Shown: positions 8,568-18,010 of the stretch, piece by piece
How positions within the stretch are numbered: the first letter of the stretch is position 1
Layout of the letters: the number at the start of each line of letters is the position of its first letter
Source of the DNA: G958296245 sp965262055
Lineage (GTDB): Bacteria; Chloroflexota; Dehalococcoidia; Lucifugimonadales; G958296245
DNA: 64,000 nt
Reading direction: 5' to 3'
Assembly: GCA_965262055.1 (NCBI GenBank)
Contig: CBDHEI010000002.1
Span: 1,240,001-1,304,000, forward strand
The notes under the pieces: generated by a model
Told to the model about the DNA's origin: nothing
Databases searched by the model: none
The model's input: only the letters and a program-made list of their open reading frames with translations
Position numbers and translations under genes: made by a program

Positions 8568-9383
8568 CTACGAGACAGTGATCTCCAGACGGCAGTGGTC
8601 GCTAGGCCCCCACTGTTCCGGCTCGTTGAGTGCACGCACGCACACGGAATCGGCCATTCCCTTGGACGCGAAGACGAAGTCCAGTTGGCGGGTGGCGGGA
8701 TGTGGTTTCGGGTGGTGTGTCGGTACATTCTTGCTTTCGCGGGGCAGCTCACCCGGCCATGGGTCTGCCTGCCGCCCATTCGGGGCCTGTGGCCCCACGA
8801 AAGCCAACCCCAGCGCCTCCATCCTTGCGAACACCGTACCGTAACGCGAGGCCCAGTATTCACTACCGTCGTCCCCATGTCCATGGAGAATGTTGAGGTC
8901 CCCGGCAGCCAGGATGCGATGCCCATCCTGTTTCCCAATGAACGCTGAGAGGTCCGAGACGACCCGGTGGGCCGAGGCGTCGGGGACGATCCAGCTGCTG
9001 TTAGTGGAGGCGTGGGGCTTCTCCCAAAAAGAATACATTGAGACGACTACGAACGGTTTGATGACGGGCGACGTGACGACAGAGGCGTTCAGGGTGCCCG
9101 GGCGGCTTACTGCGAGTTCTCCTGAATCCGCGTCTACGAGCGACTTTGCCCTGATCCACTCTACATCAACACGGTTCGAGAGCCTTGCGATGGCCGTCCG
9201 GCGCGGCCATACGGGCCATCCAGCGGTACGCCAGGGTGCGGGATCGACGTCGATTGGCTTGGCCAAGTCTCGTGGCGGCTCGCTGGCCTCCTGAAGAAGA
9301 GCGACATCCGCATCCATATCCACCAGACAATGCCAGGGCGCTACCATGCCATCAATGTTCCAGGAGACAACTCTTACTACCAA
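8568..9383 (-). CDS. endonuclease/exonuclease/phosphatase (EEP) family protein
   Basis: 271 aa. EEP hydrolases cut phosphodiester or phosphomonoester bonds in nucleic acids, inositol phosphates or lipids with a divalent metal. The motifs appear in order: VVSWNIDGM near residue 6, LLQEAS near 30 (metal-binding Glu), GDLNILHG near 167, LDFVFAS near 240 and the terminal SDHCRLEI, whose Asp-His is catalytic. No signal peptide or membrane segment is visible, so it is probably cytoplasmic. It stands alone between IS debris and IS-A copy 2. The substrate cannot be deduced. Confidence 0.8.
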   Translation of the reverse strand: MVVRVVSWNIDGMVAPWHCLVDMDADVALLQEASEPPRDLAKPIDVDPAPWRTAGWPVWPRRTAIARLSNRVDVEWIRAKSLVDADSGELAVSRPGTLNASVVTSPVIKPFVVVSMYSFWEKPHASTNSSWIVPDASAHRVVSDLSAFIGKQDGHRILAAGDLNILHGHGDDGSEYWASRYGTVFARMEALGLAFVGPQAPNGRQADPWPGELPRESKNVPTHHPKPHPATRQLDFVFASKGMADSVCVRALNEPEQWGPSDHCRLEITVS

Positions 9384-9598
9384 CGGACTGACCTCCTACT
9401 GACCCAAGTCGGCTCCAAACGGTGCTAGTCAGCGATGGTGCCAATATCTTTCCGACTGCCCCCCAGAGCTCGATGCTTCTCCAACGTTCCGATGTGAACC
9501 TCGCGATCATGAGCCTCGTACCGGAGTCCTACAGTAGCCGAGTGCGGCGGGGTATATCTGGCCTCGTATAGCCTCTGGTACGGGCGCGCGCCCCTTAA

Positions 9599-11303
9599 CC
9601 CGAATCCACCGAAAGACGACTTTGGGGACAGTCCTTGAAGAAGCCAGAGGGTGCTCCTCTGAATCTGGGAGAATGGTTTTGAAACAGAAAACCGCCCGGA
9701 AACAAGGAGCACCCAGTAGATGCTGCCACAGAATAATCCCGACCGTATCCGCGTCGTCTTTGACGACCACCGCCTGGTGGCCAATGCCGGCCTGCTCCTG
9801 CCGGCCACCCTTGCACAGCACCTGGGCCTGCGGGAACTCGTCGACCATCACCTCGACCTAGGCTGCGCATCGGGGCGGGCGAACACGGGGGACAAACTGC
9901 TGACGCTGGTCGCTTCCGCGCTGGCGGGCGGCGACTTCATCGACGACGCCGATGCGCTGCGTGCTGGTGGGACGGTCGGTGTTCTCGGCTGCGTGGTCAA
10001 GGCGCCATCCACCCTGGGCACCTTCCTGCGCAGCTTCCGGTGGGGGCATGTCCGTCAACTCGACCGGGTGAGCCGCCAGTTGCTGGCACGCGCATGGGCC
10101 GCTGGGGCCGGACCCGGCGACTCGCCCCTTACCATCGACCTGGACTCCACCATCTGCGAGACCTATGGACTGGACAAAGAAGGGGCGCGACACCACAACT
10201 ACACCGGCGTGCGGGGCTATCACCCACTGCTGGCCATCGCCGCCGGAACCGGCGATGTGCTGATGTCCCGGCTGCGCGAGGGCCGTGCCAACACCGCTCG
10301 CGGCGCTGCCCACTTCCTGCGTGAAACGGTGGGGCGGGTGCGCTACGGTAGGGCCAGCGGCCAACTCACGGTGCGCGCCGACAGCGGCTTCTACGCCCAC
10401 GCTCTCGTCGCCGTCTGCCGCGAGATGAGTGTCCGCTTCTCCATCACCATCCGCCAGCACAAAGGCCTGCGGGAGTTGATTGAGGCGATCCCCGAGCAGG
10501 ACTGGACGCCGATTCCCTACTGGATGGACGGCGCCGCCGATGTGGCCGAGACCACCTATACCCCCTTCCAGAGTGAACCCGACGCCGCGCCGGTGCGGCT
10601 CATCGTCCGGCGGGTGAAGCCCACGCCCGGTTCCCAGTTGGCCCTCTTCGCCACCTACAGCTATCACGGCTTCATCACCGACCGGGACGGGGAAACCCTG
10701 GAACTGGAGGCCGATCATCGCCGCCACGCCGAGATCGAGAACGCCATTCGAGACCTGAAACACGGCGTCGGACTCAACCATCTCCCCTCGGGGCGCTTCG
10801 CCGCCAACGGCGCCTGGCTGGCGGTGCAGGTGATGGCACACAACCTCGCCCGCTGGACAGCGCGCATCGGTCTGGCCGAACGGACCGTGACCACCAAGAC
10901 CCTCAGGCGGCGGGTCTTCGCTCTGGTGGGACGGATCACCCGCTCGGCGCGCCGCCTTACCCTGCATCTTCCCCAGCATTGGACTTGGGAAACCCAGTTC
11001 ACTCGCGCCATGGCCCGGCTGCGAGCCATTCCACTCCCCGCCTGAACTGCCAGCCTGCAACTGACCCAACTTCCCTGAAAACTCGTGCCACCCCGGTCCC
11101 GCGAGAGTTCCCTGCTGCGTATTCTCTCGCCATCCCGCGCATCGCAGCTCCCGCAGAGGGCCATAGGGGCGCAAGGCGGCGACTGAAGACCGTTCGCCGA
11201 CCTCCAATCTACCCCAATGAGCCCAGCCATCTCCCCTGTAGCTCCCTCACCCACCCTGCCGCTGTCCTCACGCCGTCCATCGGTGTCCTTCGGTGGATTC
11301 GGG
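9599..11303 (+). mobile_element. IS-A copy 2 (IS1380-type)
   Basis: 1705 bp with the same CCCGAATCCACCGAA ends as copy 1 and a 5-bp duplication CTTAA (9594-9598 and 11304-11308). Its right duplicate supplies the stop codon of the neighbouring minus-strand gene. Confidence 0.95.
9720..11045 (+). CDS. IS1380-type transposase, IS-A copy 2
   Basis: 441 aa, intact, with the same DDE set as copy 1 (Asp142, Asp221, Glu338/340). It shares with copy 4 a Thr in HWTWETQ where copies 1 and 3 have Pro, and the CTT leucine codon at 10128-10130. It shares with copy 3 a C at 10034 where copies 1 and 4 have T. A 449-aa frame on the opposite strand is a shadow. Confidence 0.93.
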   Translation: MLPQNNPDRIRVVFDDHRLVANAGLLLPATLAQHLGLRELVDHHLDLGCASGRANTGDKLLTLVASALAGGDFIDDADALRAGGTVGVLGCVVKAPSTLGTFLRSFRWGHVRQLDRVSRQLLARAWAAGAGPGDSPLTIDLDSTICETYGLDKEGARHHNYTGVRGYHPLLAIAAGTGDVLMSRLREGRANTARGAAHFLRETVGRVRYGRASGQLTVRADSGFYAHALVAVCREMSVRFSITIRQHKGLRELIEAIPEQDWTPIPYWMDGAADVAETTYTPFQSEPDAAPVRLIVRRVKPTPGSQLALFATYSYHGFITDRDGETLELEADHRRHAEIENAIRDLKHGVGLNHLPSGRFAANGAWLAVQVMAHNLARWTARIGLAERTVTTKTLRRRVFALVGRITRSARRLTLHLPQHWTWETQFTRAMARLRAIPLPA

Positions 11304-11304
11304 C

Positions 11305-11808
11305 TTAAGCGGCGCCTTCTCTGATTCGTTTGAGCGCCGCCTGTACGAGGTTCGCGGGCTCTCCCGGCAACTCGTCCGCCAGCCGCTGCAAAGTTTCCTC
11401 AGCCCGCCGCTCGCGGAACTCGCCGAGCTGCCAAACGACCGTTTGCATTACGCTGGGATAGGCCGGATAGGAGTCGGCCACGGCCGTCTCTTCGGTTTCG
11501 GCGAGCAGATCGAGCAGATGCTGCCGGATGTCCTCGGTATCGGGAGACAGCTTCCATATGACTCGCTTATAGGCGAATCCTCCGATTTTCTGACCTACCA
11601 GGATAGGCCCAATTGGAATTGGGTCTCTGCCCGACCGCCGATGAGGATGATTGGCGCAGTAGGTGTAGAACGGTTTCTCGATCGGCTCGTTCCTGATCTC
11701 GCAGTGAGGTGGCTCACGATTGTCCGTGTGCCTCATCCCGTCACGGGCCCCGTGGTTCTTCCTGTTGAACCAGCACGTTCCGCAATTGTCCGAGCCGCCG
11801 TTGGGCAT
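11305..11808 (-). CDS. conserved-looking Cys-rich hypothetical protein
   Basis: 167 aa, family not recognised. The N-terminal half holds a probable zinc site: CGTCWFNRKN near residue 9, HCEIRNEPIEKPFYTYCANH at about 35-54, with paired Cys and His. The C-terminal half is helical and Glu/Arg-rich (LQRLADELPGEPANLVQAAL). IS-A copy 2 sits immediately downstream: the last codons read GGC GCC GCT TAA and this TAA lies within the 5-bp target duplication. The protein's end may therefore be native or slightly changed. It probably remains expressed. Confidence 0.6.
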   Translation of the reverse strand: MPNGGSDNCGTCWFNRKNHGARDGMRHTDNREPPHCEIRNEPIEKPFYTYCANHPHRRSGRDPIPIGPILVGQKIGGFAYKRVIWKLSPDTEDIRQHLLDLLAETEETAVADSYPAYPSVMQTVVWQLGEFRERRAEETLQRLADELPGEPANLVQAALKRIREGAA

Positions 11809-12076
11809 AACGTTAGAAGGCTCCCCCGTGATGCGCTGTTTCGTACTTTAGCAGGCTGGCGCGCGAGCCGGACCTGCCTCGACGTTCGTACCACCTGCTA
11901 AGTTAGTCCGACAACATGGAGAGGATCGGCAGGCAAAGGGTCTCCAGCGCCGGATGCCTATAGCCCGGTGAACAGTGACAGCCTATTCCGGCGTTGACAT
12001 GTTGGCCTTGCCGTGGCACCGTTCCGGGCCTTCTTTCGGCAATCTGTCCCATCGACTATGCTGAGGGACATGGGAA

Positions 12077-12370
12077 GTGTCAAGGTGGAAGCTCGCAGAC
12101 GAGACCCGGGCCAGCGCCGACATGACCGTCAAGTTGGAGTCCAGGCTGGAGGTGTGGACAAACAACCGCAACCCCGCGGACACTACGGCCATAGGCCAGC
12201 ACTTCAGGACAATCACCCGCACTGACGGCGTGATAGAAGTGGACACTTCCGCGAACGTCCGCAGCACTGTGGACGCCATCCACGTCTCCATAGACCTGGA
12301 CGTTCGCGTCAACGGGCTGCCGCATCACCAGCGCCGTTGGGTCGAGTCGTTCGACAGGGAGCTGCTTTGA
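12077..12370 (+). pseudogene. C-terminal fragment of a CocE/NonD-type hydrolase (tentative)
   Basis: A 97-residue frame resembling the last segment of CocE/NonD/X-Pro peptidase-like hydrolases: alternating beta strands (ADMTVKLESRLEVWT, then VDAIHVSIDLDVRVNG) ending in RRWVESFDRELL, similar to the RRWxxxxPRxLL ends seen in that family. No catalytic domain is present upstream, where the other frames are uninformative, so this looks like a remnant. The assignment rests on pattern memory of the C-terminal strand region and is weak. Confidence 0.35.
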
Positions 12371-12406
12371 CCCGGCTGCCGTGGACGGGCCGGCAATAAC
12401 GAAGGA

Positions 12407-12622
12407 CTAGATTTCCCGCCCCTGGGCAGTTAGGACGACCATCTCCAGGACTTCATGGCTGGATACGGAGCCGATGAACTCGCCCGTCTCCTTATCTGCG
12501 ACAGGAAGCACGGTCAGTGAGGTCTCCGTCATCCGCTGCAGCGCATCCTCCACGAAATCGTCGGAGGAGGCATGAGGTGTGTTCTGGCGCAGTACCCTGC
12601 TGAGGGGGGTGCGCTCCGGCGG
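12407..12622 (-). pseudogene. CBS-domain fragment
   Basis: About 71 codons without a start, in frame directly after the sialidase stop. The peptide has the shape of the second half of a CBS pair: LSRVLRQNTPHASSDDFVED, then ALQRMTETSLTVLPVADKE, TGEFIGSVSSHEVLEMV. CBS domains bind adenine nucleotides and often end chloride-channel or IMPDH-like proteins. The rest of such a protein is absent, so this is a leftover of a deletion rather than a working gene. Confidence 0.55.
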
Positions 12623-13687
12623 CTAGTCCTCCTCGACGTAGTAGACTCCCTCGATGTCCATGGTCGTGGGGCCGCCCCCGCCGACAGGCGACATGTAGTA
12701 GGCGCAGAGAATTCGCTCGTCGTCCACGTAGGTGAAGGCGGGGTAGCCTGCGAAGGACCGGCCCGGATAGGTGGGCCGTACGCCCCGTCCGAGCCACACC
12801 ATGATCGGGCTTGAGTTCCAGGAACCCGCGCCCGCTCCGTCTTCGCTGAAGATGCTGATGCCGACCCCGACGTAGCCCTGATCGACATCCCCGGTCCACC
12901 GGTAGCCGCACAGGAGGGTCCCCTTCTTGGTCAGGAAGAGAGCAGGCGAATTGCCGTAGATTGCGCCCGTCGTGAAGTCAGGCTCGCTCCACGTACGCCC
13001 CAGGTCGTGGGACTCCGTCCAGTAGAAGGGCGCCATGCCATGGCCCGCGGGAGACAGCTGGTTGACGACGATGGCTATCATCCTGCCGTCGGGCAGCTCT
13101 ATGGCGTCGTTGTAAAAGACGTGACCGCTGGCGACCACGGCGAACTCGGTCCACGTCCTGCCGCCGTCGTAGGAGCGCAGATGGCCTGAGACGTGGTTAC
13201 TGTGCCCCCTGAACTGGCCGCACACCGGGAAGATCACGACCCCGTCCGAGAGGGTGCGTATCTTGCCGTAGGGCGCGAGGGCAGCCCAGTCGACCCCGTC
13301 GATGCCCTGGCCAGCCGGCTCGGGCCCGTTCCATGTAACGCCCTCGTCGGTCGAGCGCATCATGTACGTGCCCCGCATTGGACCCATGGAGGGCAGGAGG
13401 ATCGTGCCGTCGGGCAGCTGGGCCATGCCGTAGTAGGGGACGAGCGTCTCGGGGATGCCCGGGCGCCTGCCCCGCACCTCGACTATCGGATCGCTCCAGG
13501 TGCGGCCTCCGTCCGTAGACCTCAGGACCTCGCCGACCCAGTTTGAAAAGCCGCCCCCGTTCCCCAAATCGGGCCTGAATCGCCTGTAGGACGCGAGGAT
13601 GTCGCCGTTCTTGAGACGCTCGAGGCCTGGCGTGGATACGCCTCCGGTGGCGATGATCGTGCGGCCGGTTCTTCGCAGATTTGCCAT
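12623..13687 (-). CDS. sialidase/BNR-repeat protein
   Basis: 354 aa six-bladed beta-propeller of the exo-alpha-sialidase/neuraminidase-like group. Four Asp-box motifs (SxDxGxTW) are visible: STDGGRTWSD, STDEGVTWNG, SYDGGRTWTE and SHDLGRTWSE. The start chosen is the ATG at 13687, preceded by a run of Gs, rather than an upstream in-frame ATG at 13807. No signal peptide is visible, which is unusual for a secreted sialidase. Many such proteins in free-living bacteria act on other glycans or have no proven activity, so sialic-acid cleavage is not assured. Confidence 0.8.
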   Translation of the reverse strand: MANLRRTGRTIIATGGVSTPGLERLKNGDILASYRRFRPDLGNGGGFSNWVGEVLRSTDGGRTWSDPIVEVRGRRPGIPETLVPYYGMAQLPDGTILLPSMGPMRGTYMMRSTDEGVTWNGPEPAGQGIDGVDWAALAPYGKIRTLSDGVVIFPVCGQFRGHSNHVSGHLRSYDGGRTWTEFAVVASGHVFYNDAIELPDGRMIAIVVNQLSPAGHGMAPFYWTESHDLGRTWSEPDFTTGAIYGNSPALFLTKKGTLLCGYRWTGDVDQGYVGVGISIFSEDGAGAGSWNSSPIMVWLGRGVRPTYPGRSFAGYPAFTYVDDERILCAYYMSPVGGGGPTTMDIEGVYYVEED

Positions 13688-13847
13688 GTCGCCCCCCTTC
13701 AGGGTTGGTCGAGAGCGGGTCGCATTATACACACCAGCTCCATTCGGGCTGCTTGCTAGGGAAGCCAGATGGTGCCGGCGTGAAGAGTCACTCCATGGAA
13801 GGAGCACGAATCGGCGAAAGAGCAGACCAGCAGAGCCTGGGGAGGGG

Positions 13848-14432
13848 CTAGCCTTCCAGCAGTCCGCCGCTCCTCAGGACCCTCCAGAACGTCGCGTCGG
13901 CGATCGCGACTATCTCGCCGGCGAGGCTCCTCGTGATGTGCTCTCCTTCGGCGGAGTGCGTGCCGGCGATATGGGCGATCTGCTCAGGCAAGCCGGCCGT
14001 AAGGGCAACGAAGACCCCGAACAGCGGGTGGCGCAGGGACGGCGAGCCAGTGATCCGATGGTCGCTCCATCTCTCGCGGTTGCCGGGATCGTATTCCCAT
14101 GCCTTGCCGAGGTCGTGGCACAGGCCTCCAGCGATTACCTCATCGAGGTCGACCTGGAAGTGGCCCACCTCGCCTTTGAGCCCCTGTGCTATGGAGACGC
14201 CGATCCGGGCCACCCCATTGAGATGGGCCGCCTGGCCGCGGCCCATCAGTTCCGGCCCCCCGGGGCCTCCGGAGCACGGCATGTCGTTAATCCTGTCGAA
14301 GCCGCTCGACGAGAGGGACATCGCCCACGCGTCGTAGACGAGCTCGCGCAGCTCCGCGTCCCTGATTGCCTTCGCGTACGGCAGGTCTTCGACGACGCCC
14401 AACCGCTGGGTCTTGTCGATTCTGAGTTTCAT
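13848..14432 (-). CDS. HD-domain metal-dependent phosphohydrolase
   Basis: 194 aa. The metal-binding His and the HD dyad appear as AAHLNGVARIG near residue 71 and GGLCHDLGKAWEYD near 99, with a further His-rich segment SDHRITGSPSLRHPLFG. Such HD proteins hydrolyse phosphate esters, often nucleotides. The ATG at 14432 has a strong AGGAGG just upstream; an in-frame ATG at 14588 lacks one. It is transcribed in the same direction as the sialidase-like gene, but 160 bp separates them. Confidence 0.8.
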   Translation of the reverse strand: MKLRIDKTQRLGVVEDLPYAKAIRDAELRELVYDAWAMSLSSSGFDRINDMPCSGGPGGPELMGRGQAAHLNGVARIGVSIAQGLKGEVGHFQVDLDEVIAGGLCHDLGKAWEYDPGNRERWSDHRITGSPSLRHPLFGVFVALTAGLPEQIAHIAGTHSAEGEHITRSLAGEIVAIADATFWRVLRSGGLLEG

Positions 14433-14690
14433 ATTACCCTCCTGTGTGGATGGACTATTGGCCGGAACCCTGGCTTGCCCGAGGCCGCCACATGGTACCA
14501 AACCTGCTATTGAGTCAGTCTGGGGGCGGACGCCGCCCATACAGGAACACGGCATCTCTTCCCTGAGGAGAGACCTAAAATCGGCCACTCGTCATCGGCA
14601 ATTACGAGGGGAATGACGGGCTCTTGACCGACGGCGAGAGGCACGACCAGAGGAGTGGTTGTGAGTCCCAGACGTGATACCGGTCTTGCG

Positions 14691-16358
14691 TTAGAGTTGT
14701 GAAGCGTCTCCTAGGAGGGCTTTCAACAGCGTCAGACCCTTTGAGACTTGGTCGTTACCGCCAAGTTCAATGTACTTCGGCCTGACCATATCAAGGCTGT
14801 GTTGGACCGCCTCTTCATCCAGATTGGAGACATCGAAATTAGCAATCCCGCTAGGTGTCGGGCTTGGTGAATCGCTAACTCCTGCCACTGCGTGCATTGC
14901 CACATAGAAGCGAAGGTTGTTACGGTCTTTAGCCGGAACATTCAGGCTGGTCGACTTCAAGTGAGATTCCACCCTTCGCATTGCCTCAGCACAAACGTAG
15001 TACACTTCGATAGGATATGATGAGTCAAACACTCTACCGTAGTCGTCGTCGCTCCTTAGGAGCGACGACGGACGTGCACGAGCTTGGTTTGGCTGTCGAA
15101 GAACTATCGCCATCACGGCCTGAGCCAAGTAAGGAATTCCTATGATCTTGTCCCTTGATTTACCTTCGTTCTTGTAATAGTTCTTCCGCCGATCATAAAA
15201 CAGGCCTTTTTGCCGCAGGTACTCCTCGATGTCCCTGTGTATCCTGTCTGTAGCCCTCAGTGAAGAGGGTGGGACGACGGTTTGACTGTTTGTTGCTTTA
15301 ATGATACGGTCACGACTCTCCTCTTCTGTAGGAACCATAACCCGGACCAGGATTTTCCTGCCGTCGTTTCCTATTTCGGAATTCTTGCAGTAGTTGAAGA
15401 CCTCAGTCGAGGTTTGAAGACCGTTAATGATGTACGGGTCCTTAATGGTTAAGAGTTTTCCACCTAAAGATGCGTTCGTTGCGAGGATAGAGACACCATT
15501 GTTCAGCCACCAGAAATCTTCAGTTCCAGCCGACTGGAGTGATGCCTGAATTTCGTCATTGACTTGCGTACGGCCCTGGTAGTCGCGTATGTTCGCCTCA
15601 AACAACTGGCGCTGGAGCAAGCTAGTGTCATCGGTTATGAATTTGAAGAAGTCGCGTAGTCGTACCAAGCAAACAAAGCCAAGTTGGTCTTCAGATGATA
15701 TAGGGCTCTCGGCGAGCGGCAGAGTATATGTAGTGTGAGGCTGGCGGCCGGCAAGATCGAGCAGCCCAGACGCGCCCAAGAATTGGAAACGGAAGCTCGC
15801 GTTCTGGATATGTGATAACACCGTATCTCTAAGCATGTCAACCTTATGCATGATGCTGTCACTAGGATCTGTGCCTTTTGACGCATAGATGAAGGACACG
15901 TTGAATGTCGGGAACCAGGGGGCAAGGTTTTGGTAGAGGTCCTGGAAGCGCCGAATCGCCTCAATGAGATGGTTGTTGTAGACGCTTGGCAGCGAAGTTC
16001 CCTTGGACAGGTCGAAAAGGTCGTTACTGACTGTTATGAATCGTTCGACTGGAGTTTCTTGGAATCCGGAATGGGTCTTCGATTGGAGAATGACGAGGTC
16101 GATAACAATGTCTTTTCTCAGGTGACTATAGTTTGAGTCCTCTTGAACTAGATCTCCATTGACGAGAAGATAGATCCCGTCTATGCCACCATCGCCAACC
16201 ATGCCGGAGTCGATTTCGTCATATGAAAGATCAAAGTCTTTGAGCACCTGCTGTGCCGTGAAGAATTCGAAAAAAGATGCGGGGTCGGCATTTGGGTCGA
16301 CTTCAGTCTGCCGCTGTTTCAAGACCCCATCGAGTATGATTTGGCTGTTGGTAGTCAT
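14691..16358 (-). CDS. AIPR-family protein, candidate abortive-infection factor
   Basis: 555 aa. The central part matches the AIPR family first linked to phage resistance: NIRDYQGRTQVNDEIQASL, DFWWLNNGVSILA, then IINGLQTSTEVFNYC at about residues 250-325. The N-terminal region has a nuclease-like pattern: DGGIDGIYLL (Asp60) followed by VILQSKT (Gln92-x-Lys94), like the D...QxK arrangement of Mrr-type PD-(D/E)xK enzymes. This link is inferred. The gene is clearly more A/T-rich than its neighbours, which suggests transfer. It stands alone, without a methylase or antitoxin-like partner. Confidence 0.8.
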   Translation of the reverse strand: MTTNSQIILDGVLKQRQTEVDPNADPASFFEFFTAQQVLKDFDLSYDEIDSGMVGDGGIDGIYLLVNGDLVQEDSNYSHLRKDIVIDLVILQSKTHSGFQETPVERFITVSNDLFDLSKGTSLPSVYNNHLIEAIRRFQDLYQNLAPWFPTFNVSFIYASKGTDPSDSIMHKVDMLRDTVLSHIQNASFRFQFLGASGLLDLAGRQPHTTYTLPLAESPISSEDQLGFVCLVRLRDFFKFITDDTSLLQRQLFEANIRDYQGRTQVNDEIQASLQSAGTEDFWWLNNGVSILATNASLGGKLLTIKDPYIINGLQTSTEVFNYCKNSEIGNDGRKILVRVMVPTEEESRDRIIKATNSQTVVPPSSLRATDRIHRDIEEYLRQKGLFYDRRKNYYKNEGKSRDKIIGIPYLAQAVMAIVLRQPNQARARPSSLLRSDDDYGRVFDSSYPIEVYYVCAEAMRRVESHLKSTSLNVPAKDRNNLRFYVAMHAVAGVSDSPSPTPSGIANFDVSNLDEEAVQHSLDMVRPKYIELGGNDQVSKGLTLLKALLGDASQL

Positions 16359-16688
16359 TGCGTCCTTTCAATTCTAGCGGGAGATGGGAGATGTCGGCGT
16401 GTAGATTCGAATGGCCCACTGGGGATGTCGGTTGGCTTCGCCCCTAGAGCTTTGTACCACGCTTTGTGTTAGCTCCGCAAGGAGAGAGGGCAAGATGGCC
16501 ACCACTCTCCTCCGTGATGTGTCTGGTCGCCGTGTAGGTTGCGTAGTGCAGCACCCGGCGCCCCTAACCCCATTCCTCCGCCACTAGGTCGATGAGAGCC
16601 CAACGCCCACTTCCGAGCCCACACCCCCTATTGCGCCCAGGCTCGTGTTGGTACAACATAGGCCTCACCAATCATCAGGAGGGCCGCT
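16359..16688. other. 330 bp intergenic gap
   Basis: No gene, repeat or RNA was recognised. The right end holds the AGGAGG ribosome-binding site of the oxidoreductase gene at 16677-16682. Confidence 0.5.
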
Positions 16689-17831
16689 ATGTCCACCTAT
16701 CGTGCTGCAGTCATTGGTCTGGGCCGCATGGGGAGCACCTTCGACGACGAGATGACCCGTGGCGGGTCGGTGTTCCTTCCTTACTGTCACGGGCCCGCCT
16801 ATATCCATTCACCGAAGACGGAGCTCGTCGCCGGGGCCGACATCCACGACGAGCAGCGCGCGATCTTCGGCGAGCGGTGGGGGCTGACCGACGACCAGCT
16901 CTACTCGGACTTCGAGGAGATGCTCGAAAAGGCGAAGCCCGACATCGTGTCGGTCTGCACGACCGCACGCATCCGCTCAGAGATCGTCCATAAGGTTGCG
17001 CGAGCCGGCGTGAAGGCCATCTGGGCGGAGAAGCCCCTGGCCTTCAGCCTTGAGGAGGGCGACGAGATGGTGCGCGTCTGCCGGGAGGAGGGCGTGTCCT
17101 TGGCCGTCAACTGCGCCCGGCGATGGAACCCGATGTACAGCCAGGCCCGGAACATCATCGCGGCGGGCCACATAGGCAACGTGCTCCAGGTAACGGCTCA
17201 CGCCGCGTGCCAGTTGTCGTCGAACGGCAGCCACCTGCTGGACACCGTGAGGTTCTTGGCGGGGGGCGACGTCCAGTGGGTCCTCGGCGAGATGGAGTCC
17301 GACGAGGCTGCGGGCACGGACGGCGACATAATGGGCAACGGCTACCTGGTGTTCGACAACGGCGTACGCGCCTTCGTCAGGAGCATGAAGGCCAGCGGCG
17401 CCGGGTGGGACTTTGACGTTATAGGGGAGAAGGGCCGGGTCCGCACGCCCAACGACGCCAATGCCTGGGAGCTCACGAGCATGACCGGTGAGGAGTTCCC
17501 GCCCGTCGAGAACCGGCGACCTGGAGTACGAGCCCGCAACTATCCGGTCATGCACCAGTTTCCGTGGCCGACCCACATTCAAGGGATGGGCCTGACAATT
17601 GTCGACGATATCATCTCGTCGATAGAGAACGGCCACTCGCCGAAGTGCTCTGGGGAGGACGCGCTCAAGGCCCTCGAGACTGCCATCGCAATGAGAGAGT
17701 CCCATCGACGGGGCTTCGTCCGGGTGGACCTGCCGCTCGAGGACCGCAGCCTGAGGATGGTGTCGAGCGAGACGGCGGGCGACGAGGTGCCGGCGCGCAT
17801 ACGCCGGGCGAGGGCCGCGGCGTCGGCCTGA
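16689..17831 (+). CDS. Gfo/Idh/MocA family oxidoreductase
   Basis: 380 aa, with the length and layout of NAD(P)-dependent sugar or inositol dehydrogenases. The Rossmann motif VIGLGRMGS lies at residues 8-16, followed by the family landmark AIWAEKPLAFSLEEGDEM (EKP near residue 118) and a catalytic-region NCARRWNPMYSQ. AGGAGG seven bases upstream of the ATG fixes the start. It faces the DUF1800 cluster in the same orientation but is separated from it by 180 bp. The substrate is unknown; a sugar acid or cyclitol is the usual guess. Confidence 0.9.
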   Translation: MSTYRAAVIGLGRMGSTFDDEMTRGGSVFLPYCHGPAYIHSPKTELVAGADIHDEQRAIFGERWGLTDDQLYSDFEEMLEKAKPDIVSVCTTARIRSEIVHKVARAGVKAIWAEKPLAFSLEEGDEMVRVCREEGVSLAVNCARRWNPMYSQARNIIAAGHIGNVLQVTAHAACQLSSNGSHLLDTVRFLAGGDVQWVLGEMESDEAAGTDGDIMGNGYLVFDNGVRAFVRSMKASGAGWDFDVIGEKGRVRTPNDANAWELTSMTGEEFPPVENRRPGVRARNYPVMHQFPWPTHIQGMGLTIVDDIISSIENGHSPKCSGEDALKALETAIAMRESHRRGFVRVDLPLEDRSLRMVSSETAGDEVPARIRRARAAASA

Positions 17832-18010
17832 GGGGATTCCTAGGCTCGCCAGAGGTGAGAGCACCGGGCCTGCCGGTCAATGGCGAATTCGCCATTCACA
17901 CGCATTTGGGCCGGGCGATTTCGGGGTTTGGGTAGAGAAACGGATTGTCTTCCGCTGCCTTCGGCCTTAGAATTGTGAGAACACAGGAAGAGGAAGCACC
18001 GGAGGGCACC

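Noticed and set aside
16359..16688. tRNA gene suggested by a TTCGAA at about 16407
   Set aside because: No acceptor stem or anticodon arm fits around it.
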